Below, piece after piece: positions 9,146 through 18,025 of a stretch of 64,000 nt of DNA. A model generated the notes under the pieces. That model was not told where the DNA came from. It made no database searches and saw nothing but the letters and a program-made list of their open reading frames with translations. This DNA is from a virus: the IMG/VR virus record IMGVR_UViG_3300028394_000002, positions 32,998-96,997 of that record; one strand, 5' to 3'. Both the position numbers and the translations under genes were made by a program. The stretch's first letter is position 1; every line of letters starts with the position of its first letter.

Positions 9146-12100
9146 ATGCCTGATAAAAATAAAAAACAAAGAACTAAAGTATATAGAGATAAATTAGAAT
9201 TTGATAAAGCTAATCAAGCATATGAAGATAGTACTGCTTTAGCTAAACAAAATTTTAGTTTTTTTACTGATGAAGTAAATAAACTTAATATAGGTGATAC
9301 ACTTAAAGAATATAATGAATCTTATAATAATTATTTTACTTGGAAAAAAGATTTAAAAAAAAATGAAAAAATAAGTCCAGGAAGTCTTAATACAGAAATT
9401 AAACCTGAAAAATATTTATATGATTGGGGTGAAAATTGGGGCGTAAATCCATTGTATCATATTAAAGATAAAACTAATCGTAAAGTTATACCGACTGTAG
9501 GTGAAACAGTGGATCCATCTATTAATAAAATTAATGAAGTAAAAAAAATATTTCCTAAAGCATCTCAAGCTTTTATTGATAAAAAAATTAGTGCGAGTAA
9601 ACAAGATTCTATAGGTGTAGGATATATTATTAATAGTGGGGACTATGATGAAAACTTTAAAAAGAAAACAAATCCAGCTTCTTTAGATATAAGTATTAGT
9701 AATAATGGGCCGTATATATATCCTTATTATACTGAACCAACAACTAAGCCTGTATATAAGGACCCAAAAACTTTATATACAGGAAGCAAAGCATTAAAAA
9801 TACAAGGTAAGCCAAGTGGGTATATTAATAAAGGTAATAATACTGGAAGACAAGAGTTTAGAAAAGGTGGATGGTTAGATGGATTAGATGAGGATAATCC
9901 AATACAAGATAATACAAAAGTAAAGGCTGCTGTAATTCCAAATCAAGCATTAATTCAAAGAGCTAAGTTTCTTGAAGGTGATAATTTAGAAAAAAAAATA
10001 AATAAATCTTCTAGTTATTCAAAAGATAAAGATAAAACTGCTTTAAAAAATAAGGATAAAAGAGAAAATACTGTAACCAATGTTAAAAATTCTCAAGTAG
10101 AAAAATATACAAATAAAAATGTTGCTAATAAATTTCATACAGGTTTTAAATATAATGAAATTCAAATTTCAGATAATACAAGAGTAAGCAATCCTGTAAT
10201 TCCAAATCAAACTTTAATACAAAAAAGTAATTTAAATAAAAATAAGGGAACTTTAAAAAGTATAGATAAAATGCCTGTACAACCTCTTACAAAAGAAGAA
10301 GTTAGAAAAGGGGTAAAATTTACAACTGATGTAGCAGGTATGTTTAATCCAATAATGGCTGTTGCAGGCTCTGCTATGGACATGCACCAAGGAGATAAAA
10401 CTGGAGCAGCAATTGGATTAGTTCCTGGACTTAAAAGTTTTATAGCTAGTAAAAATATGGCTACTAAATTAGCTACAAAAATGTTTAATGCAGGAATACC
10501 TAATAAAATAGTAACTCCTATTAAAAAAGGAATTAGAGAAGCTGGTAACTATATATCAGGAACTGCTGAAGTAATTGAGGCTAAAGATGATATAGGTAAA
10601 CCTATAGTAGAAACAGTAAAATCTAAATTAAGAAACGGAGGACAGTTAGATGGTTTAGATAATAATAAGACTGAACAAGCTCCAGATGTTACTAATGCTA
10701 CAGAGTATGTAAAAGGTTGGTATAACTCACCTATGTATGACAACATATTAAGAAATCAAAATATAGATTTAGGTATAACAAATCCTAATAGATTAGAAAG
10801 ACGTGTTAAACAACATAAGAAATATTACAATGAATCAAATTATAATGTTACTCCTAGTGTAGTAGAGAACTTAAAAAACTATGGAGAAGGTTACATTGAT
10901 AATAAAGGTAATAAACAAATAAACTTAAACAAGAATTTTGTACAAAACAATCCTAAATTAGTTAATAGTTTATTTGCCCATGAATTAACTCATGATAATT
11001 TAATGACTGTTAAAGATAGAGAGTATATAAATAAAAATACTCCAGAATATAATCCCGCATTACATAAAGAAGACACATATAATAAGCTTACAGATCCTGA
11101 AGAAGTAAGATCTCAGATACATTCTATTAGACAGCTAAGTGGAGAAAATAAAATTTATGACCCACTTACCCAACCTTTTAAAAAGGAATACTTAGATAAA
11201 GTAAATGAGTCTTATAATCAAGGTACTAAAGAATCTGAAGATTACAATCAATTACAAAGATTAAGACAGTATTATTCAGATGATCAGATTACTGAGATGA
11301 TGAATACTATATCTAAATCTAATTCTAATGATGGAAAGGTTTATGCAAAGAATGGTGGACTGTTAAATAGTTTATCTAAGAAGAGGTTTGACATGGGAGG
11401 CCCTGTAAATGATGAAGAAAATAGTGATATATTACCAAGTTGGGATGCAGTAAAAGCTACTTTAAATCCTTACAATTGGGGAGTAGATGATTACACTAAA
11501 AGTGGAACAAGAGGACAAGCTTTTAATGCTGCAAGAAAAGCAGGAGAAGAAGAATTTATGTGGAATAATCAAAGATATAACACAAGAAAAGATACTGATT
11601 ATATACCATATATAGGTAGCAATCCTAATCAAAAAGAATACGATAATTTTTTAAGAAAAGAATATCCTGAATTTTTTAAAACTCTTAATAGAGGTAAAAA
11701 TGTAGGTAGTATAACTTGGAAAGGAGCTTCTGACAAAGAGCCTAATAGAGCCTCTATAAAGCCAGAACAAACAAATTCTAATATTAATGTTGGAGAAAAT
11801 CCTGAAAGTGGGCATGAGTTTATAGATAATATAATTGCAGAATCTAGTCATTTAAAAGATCCTAAATTATTTGAGAATATATTTAATCCTTATGAGTACA
11901 AAACTGCATATGAATACATACGACATGGTGAAGAAAGATACAAAATACCAGGGACTGCTGAATATGATGCCCATAGATTAAGAGAGCCAGGTATGGCAAT
12001 GATAGCTTATGGAAATTTATCTCCTAATAATATAAAACAAATACAAAAAAATTTAGGAGTAAAAGATGATGGTTATTTTGGACCAGATACATATAAAGCA

Positions 12101-14077
12101 ATGCAATCTAAATATGCAAGTAATCTTAATGTTAAAGCTGCTTTATTAGAACATAAACTAAGATATAGAGATAATGATAAAAATCCTAGCAATTTTGGAG
12201 ATGATATAAACTTAGTTAGAGCATATTTACGGGAAATAGAATCAGAAGTGCCATTTAAAAATAGTGGGCAACTTTCTAATAACTTAACAGCAAATAAAGA
12301 TTATACTGATAATGCGTTAAATAATATTATTCCTGGAAGTGGAGATTATAATGTAAAAAAATTACAAACCACTTTAGTAAATAAAGGTTATAAACTACCT
12401 AAATCTACTACTAAATATAGAACCTTAGATGGAACCTTTGATGGTATATATGGGCCTGAAACTAATAAAGCATTATTAGATTATCAATCTAAAAATGCAA
12501 AATCTAAATTAAGAAACGGTGGTTGGTTAGATGGTTTAAGTAATCCTAATAATGTTATAGAAGATAATAGAGGTCAGTGGGCTCATCCTGGTAAAGTAAC
12601 AAAAATTAACTCTAATCAAATAACAATGAAAGGAGTAAACTACCCTGTTCTTGGTGTATCAGATAGTGGCGACACTCAGATGATGAAGCCAGGTGGAGAG
12701 TATAACTTTAAAGGTAAAACAGTAACTGAGTATCCTCAAAAATTTCAATTAGGAGGGTTTAAAGGATTATCTTCTAATATACCTAAAAATAGACTTGATG
12801 CTGAAGCTAAAGAAGAAGCAAAAAGAATGAATCCAGTTTGGACTCCAGTCAATAATCCTCAAACTCAAGAGGTATATCAACAAGGTCCTAAAAAAGGAAC
12901 TGCTACTGGCAAAGGTGCTTTAGAACCATCTTATCCTGAGTTAATGTTAATGCCTGGTAGTTTACCTATTAAAGCTGCTAGTAAATTAGGTAAAGCTGCT
13001 GTAGTAGCTGCAGAGGCTTTAAATCCTATTGGAGGAATGAGAAATTTGAAAAATAATGTAATTAGTAAATCTGCAGCCGCAAGTTCTACTGTAGGTAATG
13101 TACTTAATGAAACTGCAAGACCTATTAATGGCCATATGCCAGGCACTCCAGAATGGATTAGACTTAATGATATTATAACAAGCAGTAGAGCCGCAGTAAC
13201 AGCAGCTACACCTAAAAATTCAAAACTAATTCACAAAGCTAAAGAGTTAGAAAGAAATATAACAATACCTATTTTAAATTCTAAACCAGCATTAAAAGTA
13301 AGAGAAGCAATCTTAAATAAAATTAATGAAAATTCTGTTGTTTCTAATTCAGCATTTACACCTGAAAATTTAGAAGCTTTTAAAAAATCAGGGTTAATAC
13401 ATGGGGAAGAAGGTACTTTAGTATCAAAAGAAGTTGCCTCCTTATATAGTAATGCGCCAGCAGGTCAAGGTAAATTAAGAGCTTATTTAAGAGGGTATTT
13501 AAATAATAAACAGGCTGATATTGCAGAAACAACATTTCATTCACCTAATAGATCATTTAGCAGTCATGTTAGCTTACCTTCTGATACTAATCCTGTAGGA
13601 GAATTTAAAAATTTTGGTTTTTTTAGTAAAAATCCTATTAGTGCTGGTAAAACAGCAGTAAATCTAAATAAATTAATTTCTAATATACCTGGTAAATGGG
13701 ACTTTAATCCTGGTAGTTTAAGCGGGGACTCTTATCCAATATGGGCAAAAATTGTTAATGATAAAGCTAACCCTCAATTTGAACTTATTAATAAAGGCCT
13801 TACTGGAATGAATACTTTAGGTAAACATACAAAAATATCTAAATTGCTAGAAACAAATATGAAAAATGGATATAATGATCCAGTCAAGGTAGATGAATTT
13901 CTTAAAGAGTTAGAAAAAATAGCAGGAAAAACAGCTGATAAATGGAATGTACCAAAAGAGTCATTAATGCCTGATGACACTAAAGGATTTATACCTGATT
14001 TAAGTATAAAGAAAAAATATAAAAACGGTGGTAAATTAAATAATAATAAGAGCAATTGGTTAGACAATTTAAAATAA
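9146..14077 (+). CDS. Giant virion protein with metalloprotease motif, peptidoglycan-binding repeats and NGG linkers
   Basis: The 1643-residue protein is modular. A metalloprotease zinc motif, HELTH, sits at residues 612-616 (AHELTHDNL). Two peptidoglycan_binding_1-like repeats carry GYFGPDTYKAMQ (about 970-985) and GIYGPETNKALLDYQ (about 1100-1115). A short conserved segment with NRGQWAHPGKV and MKGVNYPVLG follows at about 1140-1175. The modules are separated by a repeated linker of the form (K/R)xGGxLDGL near residues 240, 497 and 1125, with looser copies elsewhere and a related C-terminus. An amphipathic glycine/alanine stretch lies near 405-470. It is probably a virion protein that helps breach the cell wall, which is inferred from its domains. 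Confidence 0.7.
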   Translation: MPDKNKKQRTKVYRDKLEFDKANQAYEDSTALAKQNFSFFTDEVNKLNIGDTLKEYNESYNNYFTWKKDLKKNEKISPGSLNTEIKPEKYLYDWGENWGVNPLYHIKDKTNRKVIPTVGETVDPSINKINEVKKIFPKASQAFIDKKISASKQDSIGVGYIINSGDYDENFKKKTNPASLDISISNNGPYIYPYYTEPTTKPVYKDPKTLYTGSKALKIQGKPSGYINKGNNTGRQEFRKGGWLDGLDEDNPIQDNTKVKAAVIPNQALIQRAKFLEGDNLEKKINKSSSYSKDKDKTALKNKDKRENTVTNVKNSQVEKYTNKNVANKFHTGFKYNEIQISDNTRVSNPVIPNQTLIQKSNLNKNKGTLKSIDKMPVQPLTKEEVRKGVKFTTDVAGMFNPIMAVAGSAMDMHQGDKTGAAIGLVPGLKSFIASKNMATKLATKMFNAGIPNKIVTPIKKGIREAGNYISGTAEVIEAKDDIGKPIVETVKSKLRNGGQLDGLDNNKTEQAPDVTNATEYVKGWYNSPMYDNILRNQNIDLGITNPNRLERRVKQHKKYYNESNYNVTPSVVENLKNYGEGYIDNKGNKQINLNKNFVQNNPKLVNSLFAHELTHDNLMTVKDREYINKNTPEYNPALHKEDTYNKLTDPEEVRSQIHSIRQLSGENKIYDPLTQPFKKEYLDKVNESYNQGTKESEDYNQLQRLRQYYSDDQITEMMNTISKSNSNDGKVYAKNGGLLNSLSKKRFDMGGPVNDEENSDILPSWDAVKATLNPYNWGVDDYTKSGTRGQAFNAARKAGEEEFMWNNQRYNTRKDTDYIPYIGSNPNQKEYDNFLRKEYPEFFKTLNRGKNVGSITWKGASDKEPNRASIKPEQTNSNINVGENPESGHEFIDNIIAESSHLKDPKLFENIFNPYEYKTAYEYIRHGEERYKIPGTAEYDAHRLREPGMAMIAYGNLSPNNIKQIQKNLGVKDDGYFGPDTYKAMQSKYASNLNVKAALLEHKLRYRDNDKNPSNFGDDINLVRAYLREIESEVPFKNSGQLSNNLTANKDYTDNALNNIIPGSGDYNVKKLQTTLVNKGYKLPKSTTKYRTLDGTFDGIYGPETNKALLDYQSKNAKSKLRNGGWLDGLSNPNNVIEDNRGQWAHPGKVTKINSNQITMKGVNYPVLGVSDSGDTQMMKPGGEYNFKGKTVTEYPQKFQLGGFKGLSSNIPKNRLDAEAKEEAKRMNPVWTPVNNPQTQEVYQQGPKKGTATGKGALEPSYPELMLMPGSLPIKAASKLGKAAVVAAEALNPIGGMRNLKNNVISKSAAASSTVGNVLNETARPINGHMPGTPEWIRLNDIITSSRAAVTAATPKNSKLIHKAKELERNITIPILNSKPALKVREAILNKINENSVVSNSAFTPENLEAFKKSGLIHGEEGTLVSKEVASLYSNAPAGQGKLRAYLRGYLNNKQADIAETTFHSPNRSFSSHVSLPSDTNPVGEFKNFGFFSKNPISAGKTAVNLNKLISNIPGKWDFNPGSLSGDSYPIWAKIVNDKANPQFELINKGLTGMNTLGKHTKISKLLETNMKNGYNDPVKVDEFLKELEKIAGKTADKWNVPKESLMPDDTKGFIPDLSIKKKYKNGGKLNNNKSNWLDNLK
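10618..10657 (+). repeat. Direct repeat copy 1 encoding the RNGGxLDGL linker
   Basis: This 40-base stretch is nearly the same as 12500-12539: the first 20 bases are identical and the rest differs at a few positions. Both encode KSKLRNGGxLDGL in the same frame of the 1643-residue protein, so the linker has been duplicated at the DNA level. Confidence 0.75.
12500..12539 (+). repeat. Direct repeat copy 2 encoding the RNGGxLDGL linker
   Basis: This is the second copy of the linker repeat seen at 10618-10657, in the same reading frame. It follows the second peptidoglycan-binding repeat, so the repeat marks module borders. Confidence 0.75.
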
Positions 14078-14083
14078 TTAATT

Positions 14084-15916
14084 ATGACAAAGCAAGAAAT
14101 ACTTAAAACACACAAGATGACCGAGAAGGAGTTCTACGAGAAGTTTCCTACTCAAGAAGCATATAATCAATTTCAAATGGGAGGTTCTTTATCTCCTAAT
14201 CAGAAGTATCAAGGTGGTGGAAGTTTACCTCCGCTTTTACCTGCTTCTGCTGTACCTACTAGTTTAACAGATCCTGTTAAACATTTTACACCGCCTACTA
14301 CAGCACCAGCTGCTGCAGCTCCTGCTGCTGCTCCAGGAGGTTTTAAACTTCCTAATCTATCTGGACTTGGTGGAGGTCAACAAGCTCCTCAACAAGCTGG
14401 AGCGGATCCTAATGCCCCTGTTCAAAAGAATATAGGTAAAACTATAGGTAGTGTAGCAGGCGGTATTGCTGGTTCATTTATACCAATTCCTGGAGTAGGT
14501 ACTATGATAGGCGGGGCTGTAGGAGGTGCTATTGGTGGAGCTATAGATAAGAAAACTTATGAAAATAAAATGGAAGACTATAGTGCTGTTAAATCTAGCC
14601 AGCAGAATGCAATGACTTCTAACATAGCTGGTAACTTTAATCCTAGCGCACAAGGTAAGCAGTTTAAGATGGGTGGTAATTTTACAGAGTACCACGGTAA
14701 TACACATGAGAATGGCGGTATACCTATTGGTAAATCAGAAGTAGAAGGAGGAGAAACTAATCATAATGGTTATATATTTAGTGATACATTACAATTAGGT
14801 AAAAGAACTTTTGCTGATGTAAGTAAAAAGATTAATAACAAGTATTCCAGAAGACCAGATGATAAGATATCTATGGAGTCTAAAGAAAGGGAGTTAGGTA
14901 ATCTTATGAAAGTACAAGAAAGTACTGGTATGACTAATAACTCACAAAGTAAGTTTCAAATGGGCGGGCCTAATTGGATGAACAACATTAATAAGTTAAC
15001 TAATCAAGCTAATGATTTTTCTAATTATAAACCTAATGCAGCAACTGGCCCTCTTGAAATTCCAAGCCAGCAAAGTAGTGGATTCTATACTACTGATGAT
15101 ATAAATTCTAATAAAGAGGCTGTAGGTAATATAGCAAATACATTAGTAACTCAACCAACTGACAGAGGGGCTATTCAAGAAGCAATAGAAAATGAAAGAT
15201 CTAGAGTAGGTTTACAAACTACATCTCCTACATTATCTAAATCTTCTGTATCACCAACACCTGCTACTATAACAAATACTAATAAGCCATTACAAACAAA
15301 AGTTAATCCATTAGGTTACCTAGCTAGTACTATAGGCCCTGCTTATGATGTTGCACGAGGTTTAAAAGGTGGTGATCCTGTTAATTTTGATAGGATGAAT
15401 AGTAAGTATCAATATGCTGATCCTAGAGGAGCTATGGCTGCTGCTAATAAAGGATTGACATCTGCTTACAACTCAACTAAAAACGCTGCTAGAAATACTA
15501 CTACTAGTGCTGGTGAGTACCTTGCTAATATGGGTATTCTGACTAGTAAAGAAGGTATGGATAGAGCTGCTACTATGGCTGGTATTAAAAGTCAATATGA
15601 TATAGCTAATACACAAGGTTTAAATCAAACTAACTTAACTAAAGATCAGTATAATGCTCAAATTCAAATGAGAGAATCTGAAGCTAGACAGCAAGAACAA
15701 GATGCAGCTAGAAGTGCTGTAAGTCAAGGTCTACATAACTTTGGGCAAAACTCTTTAGGATATGGTCAAGATAGAGCTATGAATAAAACACAAAACACAA
15801 TGCTACCGCTACTTGCAGATGGTTATGAGTATGTTATGGATGCTGATGGTAAGGTGAGTAGTAGAAAGAAAATAAGCGCTAATGATTCTAAAACTCCAGT
15901 TACACCAATAGAATAA
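14084..15916 (+). CDS. crAss-like virion protein with glycine-zipper segment and MGG motifs
   Basis: The 610-residue protein starts with a helical EKEFYEKFPTQEAYNQFQMGG segment, then has a Pro/Ala-rich linker. A glycine-zipper, membrane-seeking stretch follows at about 120-160 (GGAVGGAIGGAI). Next comes a conserved segment with KMGGNFTEYHG and NGGIPIGKSEVEGGE (about 195-225) and a KTFADVSKKI-like helix. The C-terminal half is Asn/Gln-rich and helical. The FQMGG or KMGG motif occurs at about residues 30, 195 and 294. This pattern recurs in virion proteins of crAss-like phages. A role in membrane penetration or genome ejection is inferred from the glycine zipper. Confidence 0.65.
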   Translation: MTKQEILKTHKMTEKEFYEKFPTQEAYNQFQMGGSLSPNQKYQGGGSLPPLLPASAVPTSLTDPVKHFTPPTTAPAAAAPAAAPGGFKLPNLSGLGGGQQAPQQAGADPNAPVQKNIGKTIGSVAGGIAGSFIPIPGVGTMIGGAVGGAIGGAIDKKTYENKMEDYSAVKSSQQNAMTSNIAGNFNPSAQGKQFKMGGNFTEYHGNTHENGGIPIGKSEVEGGETNHNGYIFSDTLQLGKRTFADVSKKINNKYSRRPDDKISMESKERELGNLMKVQESTGMTNNSQSKFQMGGPNWMNNINKLTNQANDFSNYKPNAATGPLEIPSQQSSGFYTTDDINSNKEAVGNIANTLVTQPTDRGAIQEAIENERSRVGLQTTSPTLSKSSVSPTPATITNTNKPLQTKVNPLGYLASTIGPAYDVARGLKGGDPVNFDRMNSKYQYADPRGAMAAANKGLTSAYNSTKNAARNTTTSAGEYLANMGILTSKEGMDRAATMAGIKSQYDIANTQGLNQTNLTKDQYNAQIQMRESEARQQEQDAARSAVSQGLHNFGQNSLGYGQDRAMNKTQNTMLPLLADGYEYVMDADGKVSSRKKISANDSKTPVTPIE

Positions 15917-15953
15917 TCAAATTAATTGATTATATTAATATAAAAACAAAAAT

Positions 15954-17987
15954 ATGAGATTTTTTAAACCAAGTACTACAGAGTATCAATCCCAGTTTTC
16001 TCCTTTAAACCTAGATTTTATGCAAAAGAATCTAGTTCAAAAGGAAGCTAATGATGACGCTGTTGATGACTTATTAGATAAAACAAGCCAACTTCGAGTT
16101 AAAGGCGGAAATTACACAACAACTGAAGAAGAACAAAAGTATAATAACTGGCTAAAAAAAAATACTGATAATGTTAGAAATGGCTTATTAAATAATACTA
16201 TGGATTATAAAGAAGCTTCTAAAAATTTAACTAAAATTATTGAAGTTTATAATACTAATGATACTATTAAAAGAATAAATAATGATGCTGTTTATTCAAA
16301 ATTTCAAAATAAAAACTTAGTAGAGGGTAAATTAAATAGAGCTGTTGGTACTAACTTTAATTATTTAGGACAAACTCCAACTTGGAATAAAGTTAATATG
16401 TCTGAAATTACAGATGATCAGCATGCTGCTTTATATAATACTATAGCACCTACTGGTATATATGATAAAGAAAACTATCAGCATCAAATGGATAAGTTTG
16501 TTGGCGATGCTGTTAGTAATCAATTTGATTTAGCTCCTAAAAAGTATGATACACTTACTGGTGTACCTATGGTTGAAATAGGAGATCATAAATACACTAG
16601 AGAAGAACTAAAAGAAGAAAAAGTGAGAGAGTGGGCTAGAAATGTTTGGGAACAAGAAAATAGAAATAGTAACACTCCTTTTATGCAATATCAAAAACAA
16701 CTATACGGATTAAGTGGAGGAGAGTACACTCAACAACAATTTATAGAAGATGCTGCTAATGGTTTTCCTGGTTATTATAAAAGAGAAATAACTCAAGATA
16801 ATAAATCTTATCAGCAATTACCAAAAGAAGAAACTAAGAAAGTAGAAGCTACACCTTTAGCTAATAGAGCTTTAACAAAAGGGGCTCAAGTTAATGTTGC
16901 AGGTATTAAAAATATTGATAGCTTTAAAAAGCAAATGAATGAAACTTTAAAGGGTATTACTGTTAGAGAAGTACCTAATGCTTTAGGAAATACTTCACAA
17001 GGTTACACAGGCGGCCCTAGAGAAGAAGGTATATCGTTAGCAGATTGGGATGATAAAAAGTTAGATTTGTTAGAAAAATATTATAGAGCTATAAATCAAG
17101 ATGCTGTTGTTGATAATATTATAGCCCCAGCAAGAAAAGGTGGTAAAGATTATTTAAAAGCAATAACTCCTAAATTAATGCAAAAAGCTTTAGACAAGAT
17201 GGAAGGTGGTAAATCTATAACTTCACTAGAAAAAGCTTTTAAAGAAATGGTTGAAAGTGGTTATGTAGATGCAAATGCAGCTGTTACAGATTTTAATACT
17301 GAGGGTGTTACAAGTATCATAGATCCTTCAATATTAGGTATACAAGGAAAAGCGGATAAAAATATAACTTTAGAAGATATATCTGCCAGTTTCTTATCGC
17401 AAAATATATCTATTATAGATGGTAGTACTATGAAAGAATTAACTAAAGGAAATTCTTCAGCTGAATTTTTCAAAAGTTTAGGGTATACATTAGGTACCGA
17501 TAAATTAGCAGATGTTCCTGCTTCAATATATTCGGTAGATCCAGATAATAGTCTAAGAGTAGCTTCAGCAGATAAGACTTCTTGGGGTAATGCAGTAAAA
17601 ATTACTGTCCTTGCTAAAGATGGTACGTTTAAAAATTTCTTTATAAAGGATTTAAAACAAACTTCTAAGAACCCTGATCCAAATATAAGAGAGCAAGAAA
17701 ATACTCAAATAGCTTTCAAAGAAAATGTTAATAATTTAATTAATGATATTCATAGTTTACAATTTGAACCAAATGGTGAAAAAGTTTATTTAGATCCAAA
17801 CGATCCATCTAAATATGTTTATGCTATAAGAGAGAAAGATAAGCAGGGTAGATTTAAAGCTTATTGGTACCATTCAGATAATCCTAATAGAAAATATACT
17901 AACTCAGAAGCTGTTACTAGATATAGTTTAAAATTAGATGTAGATAAAGGCGATTATCTAGATAAACCTGCTGCTGGAAAAAAGTAG
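15954..17987 (+). CDS. Virion protein, short (non-frameshifted) product
   Basis: The 677-residue product begins MRFFKPSTTEYQSQFSPLNL, a start I associate with a recurring crAss-like virion protein. It is mostly helical and charged, with no membrane segment, and the first 110 residues look coiled-coil-like. Translation ends at TAG 17985-17987, directly after the heptamer A AAA AAG, which is a canonical -1 slippery site. A stem-loop follows, so a fraction of ribosomes should continue into the lysozyme-like frame and make a product of about 1220 residues. The short form is presumably the major one, as is usual for programmed frameshifts. Confidence 0.75.
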   Translation: MRFFKPSTTEYQSQFSPLNLDFMQKNLVQKEANDDAVDDLLDKTSQLRVKGGNYTTTEEEQKYNNWLKKNTDNVRNGLLNNTMDYKEASKNLTKIIEVYNTNDTIKRINNDAVYSKFQNKNLVEGKLNRAVGTNFNYLGQTPTWNKVNMSEITDDQHAALYNTIAPTGIYDKENYQHQMDKFVGDAVSNQFDLAPKKYDTLTGVPMVEIGDHKYTREELKEEKVREWARNVWEQENRNSNTPFMQYQKQLYGLSGGEYTQQQFIEDAANGFPGYYKREITQDNKSYQQLPKEETKKVEATPLANRALTKGAQVNVAGIKNIDSFKKQMNETLKGITVREVPNALGNTSQGYTGGPREEGISLADWDDKKLDLLEKYYRAINQDAVVDNIIAPARKGGKDYLKAITPKLMQKALDKMEGGKSITSLEKAFKEMVESGYVDANAAVTDFNTEGVTSIIDPSILGIQGKADKNITLEDISASFLSQNISIIDGSTMKELTKGNSSAEFFKSLGYTLGTDKLADVPASIYSVDPDNSLRVASADKTSWGNAVKITVLAKDGTFKNFFIKDLKQTSKNPDPNIREQENTQIAFKENVNNLINDIHSLQFEPNGEKVYLDPNDPSKYVYAIREKDKQGRFKAYWYHSDNPNRKYTNSEAVTRYSLKLDVDKGDYLDKPAAGKK

Positions 17988-18025
17988 AAACTTCAGTAGA
18001 AACTAAAGCTCGCCCTACTGGAGTT
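17978..18025 (+). promoter_or_regulatory. Programmed -1 ribosomal frameshift signal
   Basis: The heptamer A AAA AAG (17978-17984) is in the correct phase: zero-frame codons are AAA and AAG, followed by the stop TAG. A stem of AACTTCAGTAG (17989-17999) with CTACTGGAGTT (18015-18025) has 11 pairs including one G-U. It encloses a 15-base loop and begins 4-6 bases after the heptamer. Loop bases CTCG (18009-18012) could pair with CGAG (18027-18030) to form a small pseudoknot. The -1 frame is open and encodes a recognisable domain. An indel error in the A run is the main alternative. Confidence 0.8.
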
